The notes beneath the pieces were generated by a model. It worked only from the letters and a program-made list of their open reading frames with translations. It was not told the DNA's origin and did no database searches. This document shows, piece by piece, positions 1-7,484 of a stretch of 64,000 nucleotides of DNA (positions within the stretch are counted from its first letter, which is position 1; every line of letters begins with the position of its first letter). Source of the DNA: Desulfurivibrio alkaliphilus AHT 2 (GTDB taxonomy: Bacteria; Desulfobacterota; Desulfobulbia; Desulfobulbales; Desulfurivibrionaceae); the NCBI RefSeq assembly GCF_000092205.1, contig NC_014216.1, forward strand, positions 1,240,001-1,304,000, written 5' to 3'. Position numbers and translations under genes: made by a program.

Positions 1-284
1 GGCAGGTGCTGGTGGCCGAAGATGGCCGGGTGACCAAACTGACCGGCGGCGAATTCAAGCTGCTGGCCGCCCTGGCCACCGCGGACGGCCGGGTGATCAG
101 CCGCGAGCAGTTAAGTATTTTGGTGGCCAGGGAGACGGGGGGAGGACACCAGCGAACGGTGGATGTACTGGTTTCGCGCCTGCGCAAGAAAATCGAAGAC
201 AACCCCCGCCAGCCGGGAATAATCCTTACGGTAACCGGCGCCGGGTACCGCCTGGAAAAAAACGCAACACCTGCAACCCGGTAA
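1..284 (+). CDS. OmpR-family response regulator, C-terminal DNA-binding domain (5' end outside window)
   Basis: The reading frame is open to the left edge, so only the last 94 codons are visible. They form a winged-helix (Trans_reg_C) domain: the segments TGGEFKLLAAL, ISREQL, RTVDVLVSRLRKKIED and ILTVTGAGYRL match the helix, recognition helix and wing pattern of OmpR/PhoB regulators. The receiver domain must lie upstream. The first in-frame GTG at position 6 is internal to the domain and is not the true start. The HPt gene 35 bp downstream suggests both belong to one phosphorelay; that link is inferred from proximity only. Confidence 0.85.
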   Translation, partial: QVLVAEDGRVTKLTGGEFKLLAALATADGRVISREQLSILVARETGGGHQRTVDVLVSRLRKKIEDNPRQPGIILTVTGAGYRLEKNATPATR

Positions 285-319
285 TCAAAACAGGGTTATC
301 GTTAACCTGGTGCACAATT

Positions 320-721
320 GTGACAAGAGAACAGAAGTTTGATGAAGAGATGCTGCAGAATTTTCAGCGCTGCCTGTCCCTCGATGAGTTGCAGGAATTC
401 TTCCACCAGCACCGGCAAATGATGCAGCAGACAGAACAGCAGATCACCCAGGCGCTGGCCGACAACGACCTGCCGACCCTGGGCAAGGCCATCCATAAAA
501 TCGTCGGCTCCGCCGCCACTCCCTGCTTCCCGATGGTTCACCGGCTGGCCCACTCCCTGGCGGAAGCCGCCCGGGGCAACCGGTTGGAGTTGGCCAGAGC
601 CCTGGCTACAGAACTCCTGGCCGCCAGAACGGAAGCCTGGCAACTCCTGACCAGCCGCTACCCCCAACTCAACAAACCCGCCGCCGCTCAGCCAACCTCA
701 TCCCAGCCCGCCCAACCATAA
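320..721 (+). CDS. HPt-domain phosphotransfer protein
   Basis: A 133-residue, mostly helical protein with the HPt phosphorylation motif HKIVGSAA, placing the phospho-accepting histidine at residue 59. A Leu-rich four-helix pattern surrounds it, and the C-terminus is a low-complexity Pro/Ala/Gln tail. HPt proteins relay phosphate between a hybrid kinase receiver and a terminal response regulator. It starts with GTG, 35 bp after an OmpR-type regulator, so the two may be co-transcribed. No hybrid kinase is visible in the window; it may lie upstream. The motif is slightly divergent from the usual HxLKGSA, but the spacing fits. Confidence 0.75.
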   Translation: MTREQKFDEEMLQNFQRCLSLDELQEFFHQHRQMMQQTEQQITQALADNDLPTLGKAIHKIVGSAATPCFPMVHRLAHSLAEAARGNRLELARALATELLAARTEAWQLLTSRYPQLNKPAAAQPTSSQPAQP

Positions 722-767
722 AAAAACCGGCGCCGTACCGGTAACAAGCAGCAGGGCGCCGATTTCT

Positions 768-1178
768 CTATTGCCGGGGTGATAACGCAAAAAGAGTGTC
801 CAGCCGCAACTCCCGCAACAAGTGGTATATGGGACCGGGAATATTTGTCAGGTGAAAAACACCCCGATTGGCGGTGATTTTTTTATAGAGGGCCAAAATT
901 GTGCCGATCCCGGCCCCTCCCAGATAATTCAAACCATCCAGGTCAATCACCACCTCCTGCCCCTGCTCCACGGGCAGGGAGGAGTTCAGGTGGCGCTGCA
1001 ACAACTCCGCCTCCCTGGTACCGATATCGCCACGCAGGGAAATCTCGATGCGGTTGTCCCGCCGCTGCACCGTGCAACACATTCTGCCCAGGCAGTCCCC
1101 CTGATGAGCAACGGCCCGGTTTCTCACCCCCCCTCCTGTACCCACTCGACTCGACTCCACTGTGTTCCTCACAGCCAT
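768..1178 (-). CDS. STAS-domain protein (anti-sigma factor antagonist-like)
   Basis: The C-terminal ~75 residues resemble a STAS domain: a beta-strand stretch (NRIEISLRGDIG), VVIDLDGLNYLGGAGIGTIL, then helix and strand. STAS proteins bind anti-sigma kinases or other partners and are switched by phosphorylation of a Ser at the start of the loop helix. Here the equivalent loop reads LGGAGIG, without the usual Ser or Thr. The start at 1178 was chosen because AAAGGGG stands 4 bases upstream of that ATG, giving 136 residues; longer in-frame starts lack such a site. The N-terminal ~55 residues resemble nothing I know. The gene converges on the HPt gene. Confidence 0.7.
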   Translation of the reverse strand: MAVRNTVESSRVGTGGGVRNRAVAHQGDCLGRMCCTVQRRDNRIEISLRGDIGTREAELLQRHLNSSLPVEQGQEVVIDLDGLNYLGGAGIGTILALYKKITANRGVFHLTNIPGPIYHLLRELRLDTLFALSPRQ

Positions 1179-1465
1179 TAAACCCCTTTGATGAATCATT
1201 TTTGTCAAGCGCCAAACACAAAGTAGTATGAACCGAATGCCCCAACAATCACCAGACATGGGTATTTACGGGCGAGCACCACCCCGCTCACCACCCCATA
1301 AAGCTCCCTAAAATCAAGCTTAAAGCGCGTAATCACCATCATCGGGCGCCGTTTTTTTTTCGTTAAAAAACACCGCTTTGGTTGATTTTACGTTAGATTG
1401 ACCGGCATTATATTATGACAATACAAGAACAACAACCAAACTCTACAGCCTTGGGAGGGGAGGTT

Positions 1466-1525
1466 ATGAAGAGATGGTTTTTCAACCAGATGGTCACCGC
1501 GTCTGACCCGGACCTGTTCTTATGA
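1466..1525 (+). CDS. 19-codon leader ORF coupled to sensor kinase
   Basis: An ATG preceded by a very strong ribosome site (GGGAGGGGAGG, 2 bases before the ATG) opens a 19-codon frame encoding MKRWFFNQMVTASDPDLFL. Its TGA stop overlaps the kinase ATG as ATGA at 1522-1525. The kinase start itself has no recognisable Shine-Dalgarno sequence, so translation of the kinase probably depends on this short frame. Whether the peptide has a function is unknown. The alternative is that the ribosome site merely serves as a standby site. Confidence 0.55.
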   Translation: MKRWFFNQMVTASDPDLFL

Positions 1526-2871
1526 TCGGCAGGCTTAACCGGTTTCACCGCCACAGCAGGATTGCCGGCCGCCTGGTCCTGCTGACCGCTCTTTCCCTGA
1601 CTGTTTTTGCCCTGATTACGATACCGGTTATTCTGGCAATGGAGCGTCAAACCAGCCTGCAGTACAGTCGCGACCAGGCTCGACTGCTGAGCAAGTTGAT
1701 TGGCGCCCGCTGCCTGCCCGAATGCCAGTGCCGGCAGCACTGCCTGACAGCGTCTAACCTTGCCACCCGGCTGGACCACCACCCCCAGGTGCTTTTTGCC
1801 CGCCTTTACGACCACAAACACCAAAAAACAATGCAGTACCAAACAGACGACTATAACCAAGAGCAATACCCGCCACCAACCGAATTCAACCAGCATCTGT
1901 CCTTCTCCCAGGGTCATGCCATTATCGGCCAACCCCTGTTCAGCGGCGATGATTACCTGGGCTTTGTCAAACTGGTTCTAGACCTGAGGGAATTTAACCG
2001 AAGCTCAAACAAACGGCTCATCCTGCTGTTGACCGCTTTTCTAGCCGGCATCGTGCTGGCCACCGGCCTGAGCCTCAAGATGCGCAACCTGGTGCTGGCC
2101 CCGTTCCGGGAGCTGGCCTCGCTGATGACGGAAGCAACCAGCCAGGATGGCTGCGCGCAGCGAACAAACCACTACAGCCATGATGAGGTGGAGGAACTGG
2201 CAGACTCCTGCAACCTGCTGCTCCAACAGATCGAGAAAAGCCGGGAGGAAAAAAGTCTGCTCATCGATGACCTGCATGACGGCGCCGGCGGGCTGATGAC
2301 CAATATCAACCTGATGGCCGCCGCCGCCCTGCAGAAAGAGTTGGACCCGGCCACCAGAAAGCTGCTGACCACCATCGAGGAACTGTCCCGGGAGGGAGTA
2401 ACGGAGATCCGACGCTTTATCAGTTGTGTCGATCAACAGATCCGCGACTGGCAGCTACTTACCGCCGAGATGCGCCGGTATGGCCATCAGTTGCTGGACA
2501 GTGCCGGTATAAAGCTTGTTTTCAGCCTTACTTTGGATACCCAGGCACCACTGCCCAACAGCTTGTTCATGCTGCAGTTATGGCGCATTTACAGTGAAGC
2601 TTTGAACAATATACGCAAACATGCCCGGCCCAAAAAGGTGTTCGTCCAGTTTGACCTTACCCAATCTCGGCTGAACCTGGTCATCAATGACGACGGCATC
2701 GGCATCAAAGAAGATGCCGGGGCCGGCAGCGGCCTTGTCAATCTGCAAAAAAGGGCGGCGGCCATGGGCGGCAAGCTGGAGATTTTCACCCCGCCCGGCG
2801 GCGGCACCCGGGTCAAACTGGAAGCTCCCCTTAGCCATCCGCTCCCTAGTAACCGGAGGATAACACCTTAA
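1522..2871 (+). CDS. NarL-type membrane sensor histidine kinase with periplasmic Cys cluster
   Basis: A 449-residue kinase. Membrane segments lie near residues 19-39 and 165-184, enclosing a ~125-residue periplasmic region. A HAMP-like linker (APFRELASLM) follows, then a HisKA_3 dimerisation box LLIDDLHDGAGG with His252, and an HATPase domain with WRIYSEALNNIRKHA (N box), DDGIGI (G1 box) and GGTRVKL near the end. This is the NarX/DegS class. The periplasmic region opens with four cysteines at residues 64, 68, 70 and 74 (CX3CXCX3C), suggesting a metal, haem-free iron-sulfur or redox sensor; that role is inferred. Translation is probably coupled to the 19-codon ORF upstream, and the partner regulator starts directly after the stop codon. 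Confidence 0.9.
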   Translation: MIGRLNRFHRHSRIAGRLVLLTALSLTVFALITIPVILAMERQTSLQYSRDQARLLSKLIGARCLPECQCRQHCLTASNLATRLDHHPQVLFARLYDHKHQKTMQYQTDDYNQEQYPPPTEFNQHLSFSQGHAIIGQPLFSGDDYLGFVKLVLDLREFNRSSNKRLILLLTAFLAGIVLATGLSLKMRNLVLAPFRELASLMTEATSQDGCAQRTNHYSHDEVEELADSCNLLLQQIEKSREEKSLLIDDLHDGAGGLMTNINLMAAAALQKELDPATRKLLTTIEELSREGVTEIRRFISCVDQQIRDWQLLTAEMRRYGHQLLDSAGIKLVFSLTLDTQAPLPNSLFMLQLWRIYSEALNNIRKHARPKKVFVQFDLTQSRLNLVINDDGIGIKEDAGAGSGLVNLQKRAAAMGGKLEIFTPPGGGTRVKLEAPLSHPLPSNRRITP

Positions 2872-3495
2872 ATGAAATTAGCTATTCTGGAAGATGACTT
2901 CAGCCTGCGGGAAAATCTGCGCCTGCTTCTGGACGGGGTCCCGGAGTTTACGGTATGCGGCACCTATGCCAACGGGGCAGCGGCGCTGGCGGCAGCCGGG
3001 ACCACCCCCATCGATATCATGCTGGTGGACCTGGGACTGCCCGACATATCCGGGGTGGAGGTGATCAGGAAAGGCAAGGAGTTGCAACCGGCCACGGAAT
3101 TCATGGCCTACACCATTTACGAGGACCGGGAAAAGGTGTTTGCCGCCCTTAAAGCCGGGGCCTCCGGCTACCTGTTGAAAGGTTGCAGTCCCCGGGAGCT
3201 GATCGAAAGCATCCAGGAACTGCACCTGGGCGGTGCCCCCATGAGCCCCAAAATAGCCCGCCGGCTGATCATGGAGTTCCGGGAAAAAGGCAGCCTCCAG
3301 CAGAACCTGCTCAGCACCCGGGAGGTGGAGATCATCCGCGAGGTGGAAAAGGGGTTCAGCTACAAGGATATTGCCGCCAAGCTCTTCATCAGCCCCCACA
3401 CGGTGCACAGTCATATCAAAAAGATCTATGAAAAGCTGCACGCCATGGATCGCCAGGACGCCATCCTCAAGGCCCGTAAATGCGGCCTGCTTTAA
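2872..3495 (+). CDS. NarL/LuxR-family response regulator
   Basis: A 207-residue two-domain regulator. The receiver starts MKLAILEDD (acidic pocket), has the phospho-acceptor Asp53 in LVDLGLPD, and the conserved Lys in GYLLKG. A LuxR/GerE helix-turn-helix occupies roughly residues 143-205 (STREVEIIREVEKGFSYKDIAAKL, broken here as STREVEIIREV and FSYKDIAAKL, then SPHTVHSHIKKIYEKL). The ATG is immediately after the kinase TAA, with a ribosome site (CCGGAGGA) inside the end of the kinase gene. This is the cognate regulator of the upstream kinase. Its target genes cannot be read from the window. Confidence 0.92.
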   Translation: MKLAILEDDFSLRENLRLLLDGVPEFTVCGTYANGAAALAAAGTTPIDIMLVDLGLPDISGVEVIRKGKELQPATEFMAYTIYEDREKVFAALKAGASGYLLKGCSPRELIESIQELHLGGAPMSPKIARRLIMEFREKGSLQQNLLSTREVEIIREVEKGFSYKDIAAKLFISPHTVHSHIKKIYEKLHAMDRQDAILKARKCGLL

Positions 3496-3505
3496 CGCCC
3501 GAAGA

Positions 3506-4345
3506 CTAAGCCTCAACCACCCGCAACGGCTCAGCCTGGCCCAGTTCACCGTGGAGTTGGCAAATATGCTCAACCTCCCGCCAGTTTAACCCCAGCAAAC
3601 CGGCGCCGTAGGCATCCAGAGCCACGGGGTCGAAAGACGCCGCCAGCAGCCCGGGGGGCGGATCACAGGGCGGCCCGCCCAGGTGCGACTGGGCCAGGCC
3701 GACGGTGGCATCCAGCAGGGTAAAATCCGGGCTGCGGTAACGGTTGAGATCGGCCACCGCCGCCTGGATATCATGGTGGAAAGCGGCCTTCTTCCAGTGC
3801 CCGCCTTGCTGGTAATGCCGGGGTGGCGCCGCGCCCATCATGTTTTTCAGGGTCAGGGTGGCCTTGGCCAGGGTATGCACCTTAAGCACCGGCAAGGAGA
3901 CCAGGAAGGCGTCGAAAAGCAGGGCGGGCAAATGCATCTCGGGCCAGCGCCGGCAATCGGAGCGGGTCAGGCGGATGGATGGCTGGTCATTGAGATCCAC
4001 CAGTTCCACCCCTTTGGCCCGGGCCAGGTCAAGATAGCCCAGCCGTGCAAAGCAGTGCCCGGTGTCGTAGGTTTTGGAACCGCACCCTTCGGCCACGATG
4101 ATCTCCGCCTGCGGCGCGGCGGTTTGCAGAAAATCCAGCACCGCCGCCGTCAGCTCCACCGGGGTGGTGATCGGCGGTTCGGCCGCCTCCACCAGGTTCG
4201 GCTTGACCACGATTCGCTGCTGCCCACCAACCACCGCCGCAAGCCCGGTTTGCGCCAACAACCGCGACACCTCTTCCGCCCAGTCCCCCTGGTGCCGGCA
4301 GATGTATACCGTGCCCGCGGTTTCCGGTTTATTCTGGTGCGGCAT
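3506..4345 (-). CDS. DUF362-domain protein
   Basis: A 279-residue protein of the DUF362 family. Recognisable stretches are VVKPNLVEA near the N-terminus, AEGCGSKTYDTGHCF in the middle, and LPVLKVHTLAKATLTLKNMMG, which carries the family's characteristic KxH...LKNxxG pattern. In other members this domain is often followed by a 4Fe-4S ferredoxin domain; none is present here. The biochemical function is not settled. A good ribosome site (AAGGAG, 5 bases from the ATG) supports the start. The gene converges on the response regulator and stands alone. Confidence 0.85.
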   Translation of the reverse strand: MPHQNKPETAGTVYICRHQGDWAEEVSRLLAQTGLAAVVGGQQRIVVKPNLVEAAEPPITTPVELTAAVLDFLQTAAPQAEIIVAEGCGSKTYDTGHCFARLGYLDLARAKGVELVDLNDQPSIRLTRSDCRRWPEMHLPALLFDAFLVSLPVLKVHTLAKATLTLKNMMGAAPPRHYQQGGHWKKAAFHHDIQAAVADLNRYRSPDFTLLDATVGLAQSHLGGPPCDPPPGLLAASFDPVALDAYGAGLLGLNWREVEHICQLHGELGQAEPLRVVEA

Positions 4346-4561
4346 AACAACTCCTTATCAGTCTGTCCCAAAAGCCTCCATGTTTTTTGGGCTTGGCCCC
4401 TTTGCAACAACCCTTGAGCCATAATTCCCCTCAAAATAACATGGGCCAGCTCAATTGGCAAAACTCCGGTTGTCAACCTCTCGCCGCACAGGTATCCTGA
4501 CTGTATGTTTAGCGGTCACTTGCCCCCATAACCAGGACTGACTAAAGTAAAATTAGCCACC

Positions 4562-6208
4562 ATGACACCGCAAATCCGACATGCCCTCCGCCTGGCCGCC
4601 ATCTATGCATTTTTTGGTGTCTTATGGATTTTCTTCAGCGACCGAGTACTGCTGGCCATGGACCTGGAGCCGGAACCCCTCACCCTGCTACAGACCTATA
4701 AGGGCTGGTTTTACATCCTGTTTACCGCCGTGCTGGTTTTTTTGCTGATTTTACAAGCTGAATACCGCTTTCAATCCACCGATCAGCTATTCCGCCAGGC
4801 GGACTCACAACGCAAACACCTGATCCATTACGACCCCCTGACCGGCCTGCCCAATCGCCAGTTGCTGCAGCTGCGCCTGGAACACGCCCTGGCTTGGGCC
4901 AAACGCCACCGGTCGCTGCTGGCCATTCATTTCATTGATCTGGATCGCTTCAAGGAGGTTAACGACAGCCTGGGGCACCAGGCCGGCGATGAATTATTAC
5001 TCATGGCCGGCCGCCGTTTGAGTGGCATCTTGGGCCAGGACGACACCCTGGCCCGCTTTGGCGGCGACAAATTCATCCTGCTCCAAAAGACCGTCGCGGG
5101 CCCCGAAGAAGCCGCCGTCGCCGCCCAAAAACTGCTGGCCGCTCTGGCAACCCCGTTTCGGGTGACTGACCAGAATGAAATCTTTGTCGGCGCCAGCATC
5201 GGTATCAGCATTTTTCCCAACGACGGCCAAACCGCCGCTGATTTACTGAAAAATGCCGAGGCGGCCATGTATCACGCCAAGGAAGGCGGCCGCAACCAGT
5301 TTCATTTCTACACCGGCCTGATGAACATCGACGCGCTGGAACGGTTGAACCTGGAAAACTCCTTGCGGCAGGCCCTTGCCCGCAACGAACTGGAGCTGTT
5401 CTACCAGCCCAAAATCATGCTCCATGCCCGGCCAACCACCGCCGACCGACAGGCCGCCGCAGCCATCAATACAGCAGCAAACCGCGACAGCGAGTGGCAT
5501 TACCCACTCGTCGGGGCCGAAGCCTTGATCCGCTGGCGCCGGGCCGGGGAACTGGTACCGCCGGGACGCTTTATCCCCCTGGCGGAAAAAAGTGAACTGA
5601 TCGAACAGATCGGCAACTGGGTGATTGATGAAACCTGCCACCAGCTAAAAAAATGGCGCCGGCAGGGCCGCCCGGAGTTGCCGGTGGCGGTCAATGTTTC
5701 GGCCCGCCAATTCCGGGCCGGCAACCTGGCGGAAGTAATCGCCGCCAGCCTGCAAAAATACCAGGTGCCGGCTCACCTGCTGGAACTGGAACTGACCGAA
5801 AGTATCCTGATGGAAAAACCGGAAGAGGCGGTTGACCTGCTGGAAGCATGCACCAAACTGGGCGTGGCGGTCTCCCTGGACGATTTCGGCACCGGTTACT
5901 CCAGCTTCGCCTACCTCAGCCGTTTCCCCATCAGTGCCCTAAAAATCGACCAATCCTTCGTCCGGGATCTGGGACATCGTTCCGAGGCCGCCATGATCGC
6001 CGACTCGATCATTGGCCTGGCTCATCAAATGGGCATTGTCGTGGTGGCCGAAGGGGTGGAAAACATTGTCCAGCTTGACCACCTGCGGCAGCGGGGTTGC
6101 GACCAGGTGCAGGGGTACCTTTTCAGCCCGCCATTGCCGGCCGGGGATTTCACCCAGCTGCCCGCCCTATTCTCGCCAGCCCGAGGAGAACCAGGCCATG
6201 CCCGTTAA
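4562..6208 (+). CDS. membrane GGDEF-EAL protein with altered GGDEF motif (probable c-di-GMP phosphodiesterase)
   Basis: A 548-residue protein. Two membrane helices (about residues 11-31 and 48-67) are joined by a short loop, so there is no large extracellular sensor. The diguanylate cyclase domain follows but its signature is GGDKF (residues 167-171): the catalytic Glu is replaced by Lys, so cyclase activity is doubtful. The EAL domain looks intact: GAEALIRW (EAL at 320-322), NVSARQF, LELTES, DDFGTGYSS, LKIDQSF and AEGVE. A ~25-residue Ala-rich insert sits just before the EAL motif. Predicted activity is c-di-GMP hydrolysis, perhaps with GTP bound by the degenerate domain. The stop overlaps the rtcB start by 11 bp. 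Confidence 0.9.
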   Translation: MTPQIRHALRLAAIYAFFGVLWIFFSDRVLLAMDLEPEPLTLLQTYKGWFYILFTAVLVFLLILQAEYRFQSTDQLFRQADSQRKHLIHYDPLTGLPNRQLLQLRLEHALAWAKRHRSLLAIHFIDLDRFKEVNDSLGHQAGDELLLMAGRRLSGILGQDDTLARFGGDKFILLQKTVAGPEEAAVAAQKLLAALATPFRVTDQNEIFVGASIGISIFPNDGQTAADLLKNAEAAMYHAKEGGRNQFHFYTGLMNIDALERLNLENSLRQALARNELELFYQPKIMLHARPTTADRQAAAAINTAANRDSEWHYPLVGAEALIRWRRAGELVPPGRFIPLAEKSELIEQIGNWVIDETCHQLKKWRRQGRPELPVAVNVSARQFRAGNLAEVIAASLQKYQVPAHLLELELTESILMEKPEEAVDLLEACTKLGVAVSLDDFGTGYSSFAYLSRFPISALKIDQSFVRDLGHRSEAAMIADSIIGLAHQMGIVVVAEGVENIVQLDHLRQRGCDQVQGYLFSPPLPAGDFTQLPALFSPARGEPGHAR

Positions 6209-7376
6209 GCAGGTAATTACCAGCGAAAAACGGCCCATCAAGGCCTGGCTGGGAGATCTTGAAGCCGGCGCCCTGGAGCAGGCCAAAAACCTGGCCAACC
6301 TGCCCTTTATCCATCGCCACGTGGCCCTGATGCCCGATACCCATCTCGGCTACGGCATGCCCATCGGCGGGGTGATCGCCACCACCGACATGGTGATCCC
6401 CAATGCCGTGGGGGTGGATATCGGCTGCGGCATGGGGGCGGTCCAGACTTCACTTACGGAGATCAGCACCGACAAACTTAAGCAGGCGATGGCCTTAATT
6501 CGCCAAAAAATCCCCCTGGGCTTCAAGCACCACCGGCGGCCCCAGGACACAAGAATGATGCCCAAAAGCCCGGTGCCGCTGTCGGAACTGCCGGTGATCT
6601 CGGAGGAATATCGCAATGCCCTGTATCAACTCGGCACCCTGGGCGGCGGCAACCATTTCATTGAAATCCAACGGGGCAGCGACGGCCACATCTGGCTGAT
6701 GGTCCACTCCGGCAGCCGCAACCTGGGGTTCAAGGTGGCCAACTATTTCAACCGGCTGGCCATTAAACTCAACCGTGAACAAAACTCCAAAGTGCCGACC
6801 AACTGGCAACTGGCCTACCTGACCGCCGACAGCCCGGCCGGCCGCAGTTACCTGCTGGCCATGCAGTATTGCGTGGATTTTGCCTACGCCAACCGCGACC
6901 TGATGCTGACCCGAATCAAGGAGACCATCCGGGAGATCCTGGGGCCGCAGGTAACCTTTGCCCCTATGATCAACATCGCCCACAACTACGCGGCCCTGGA
7001 GGAGCATTACGGCCAGAAGGTGATTGTTCACCGCAAAGGCGCCACCCGGGCCCTGGCCGGTGAAATCGGGATCATTCCCGGCTCCCAGGGCACCCCCAGT
7101 TACCTGGTGCGCGGGCTGGGCAACCCGGAAAGCTTTCAGTCCTGCTCCCATGGCGCCGGCCGCAAAATGGGGCGCAAACAGGCCCAGCGGCAGCTCAACC
7201 TGGAAGAGGAAAAAAAGCGGCTGGACGCCCGGGGTATCATCCACGCCATCCGCTCTAAAGGGGATCTTGATGAAGCGGCCGGCGCCTACAAGGAAATTGA
7301 CCAGGTAATCGAAAACCAGCTCGACCTGGTGGAAGTCCTGGTGGAGCTGCACCCCCTGGCGGTTATCAAGGGGTGA
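6198..7376 (+). CDS. rtcB: RtcB-family RNA ligase
   Basis: RtcB joins RNA 2',3'-cyclic phosphate or 3'-phosphate ends to 5'-hydroxyl ends, using GTP and Mn2+. Family markers are all visible: LMPDTHLGYGMPIG, VGVDIGCGM (metal-binding Asp and Cys), GGGNHFIE, and SHGAGRKMGR near the C-terminus carrying the GMP-accepting His. The length of 392 residues fits the shorter bacterial form. The ATG at 6198 has a GAGGAG site about 10 bases upstream, inside the end of the EAL gene, so the two are translationally close. Neither archease nor RtcA or RtcR is nearby. Confidence 0.93.
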   Translation: MPVKQVITSEKRPIKAWLGDLEAGALEQAKNLANLPFIHRHVALMPDTHLGYGMPIGGVIATTDMVIPNAVGVDIGCGMGAVQTSLTEISTDKLKQAMALIRQKIPLGFKHHRRPQDTRMMPKSPVPLSELPVISEEYRNALYQLGTLGGGNHFIEIQRGSDGHIWLMVHSGSRNLGFKVANYFNRLAIKLNREQNSKVPTNWQLAYLTADSPAGRSYLLAMQYCVDFAYANRDLMLTRIKETIREILGPQVTFAPMINIAHNYAALEEHYGQKVIVHRKGATRALAGEIGIIPGSQGTPSYLVRGLGNPESFQSCSHGAGRKMGRKQAQRQLNLEEEKKRLDARGIIHAIRSKGDLDEAAGAYKEIDQVIENQLDLVEVLVELHPLAVIKG

Positions 7377-7386
7377 ATGCTCATAT

Positions 7387-7426
7387 AATAATCAACAAAA
7401 ATGGCAGTCCTAATCGCTTGATTATT
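7387..7426. promoter_or_regulatory. 9-bp inverted repeat in AT-rich spacer
   Basis: AATAATCAA (7387-7395) and its exact reverse complement TTGATTATT (7418-7426) are 22 bases apart in an AT-rich stretch upstream of the receiver-GGDEF-EAL gene. Spacing is about two to three helical turns centre to centre, so it could be an operator. There is no T-run typical of a terminator. Function is a guess. Confidence 0.3.
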
Positions 7427-7484
7427 AATGCTTGTTTATCATTAACCGCCGGTATATATTATTAAGTTCATATTTGTTGTTGGT

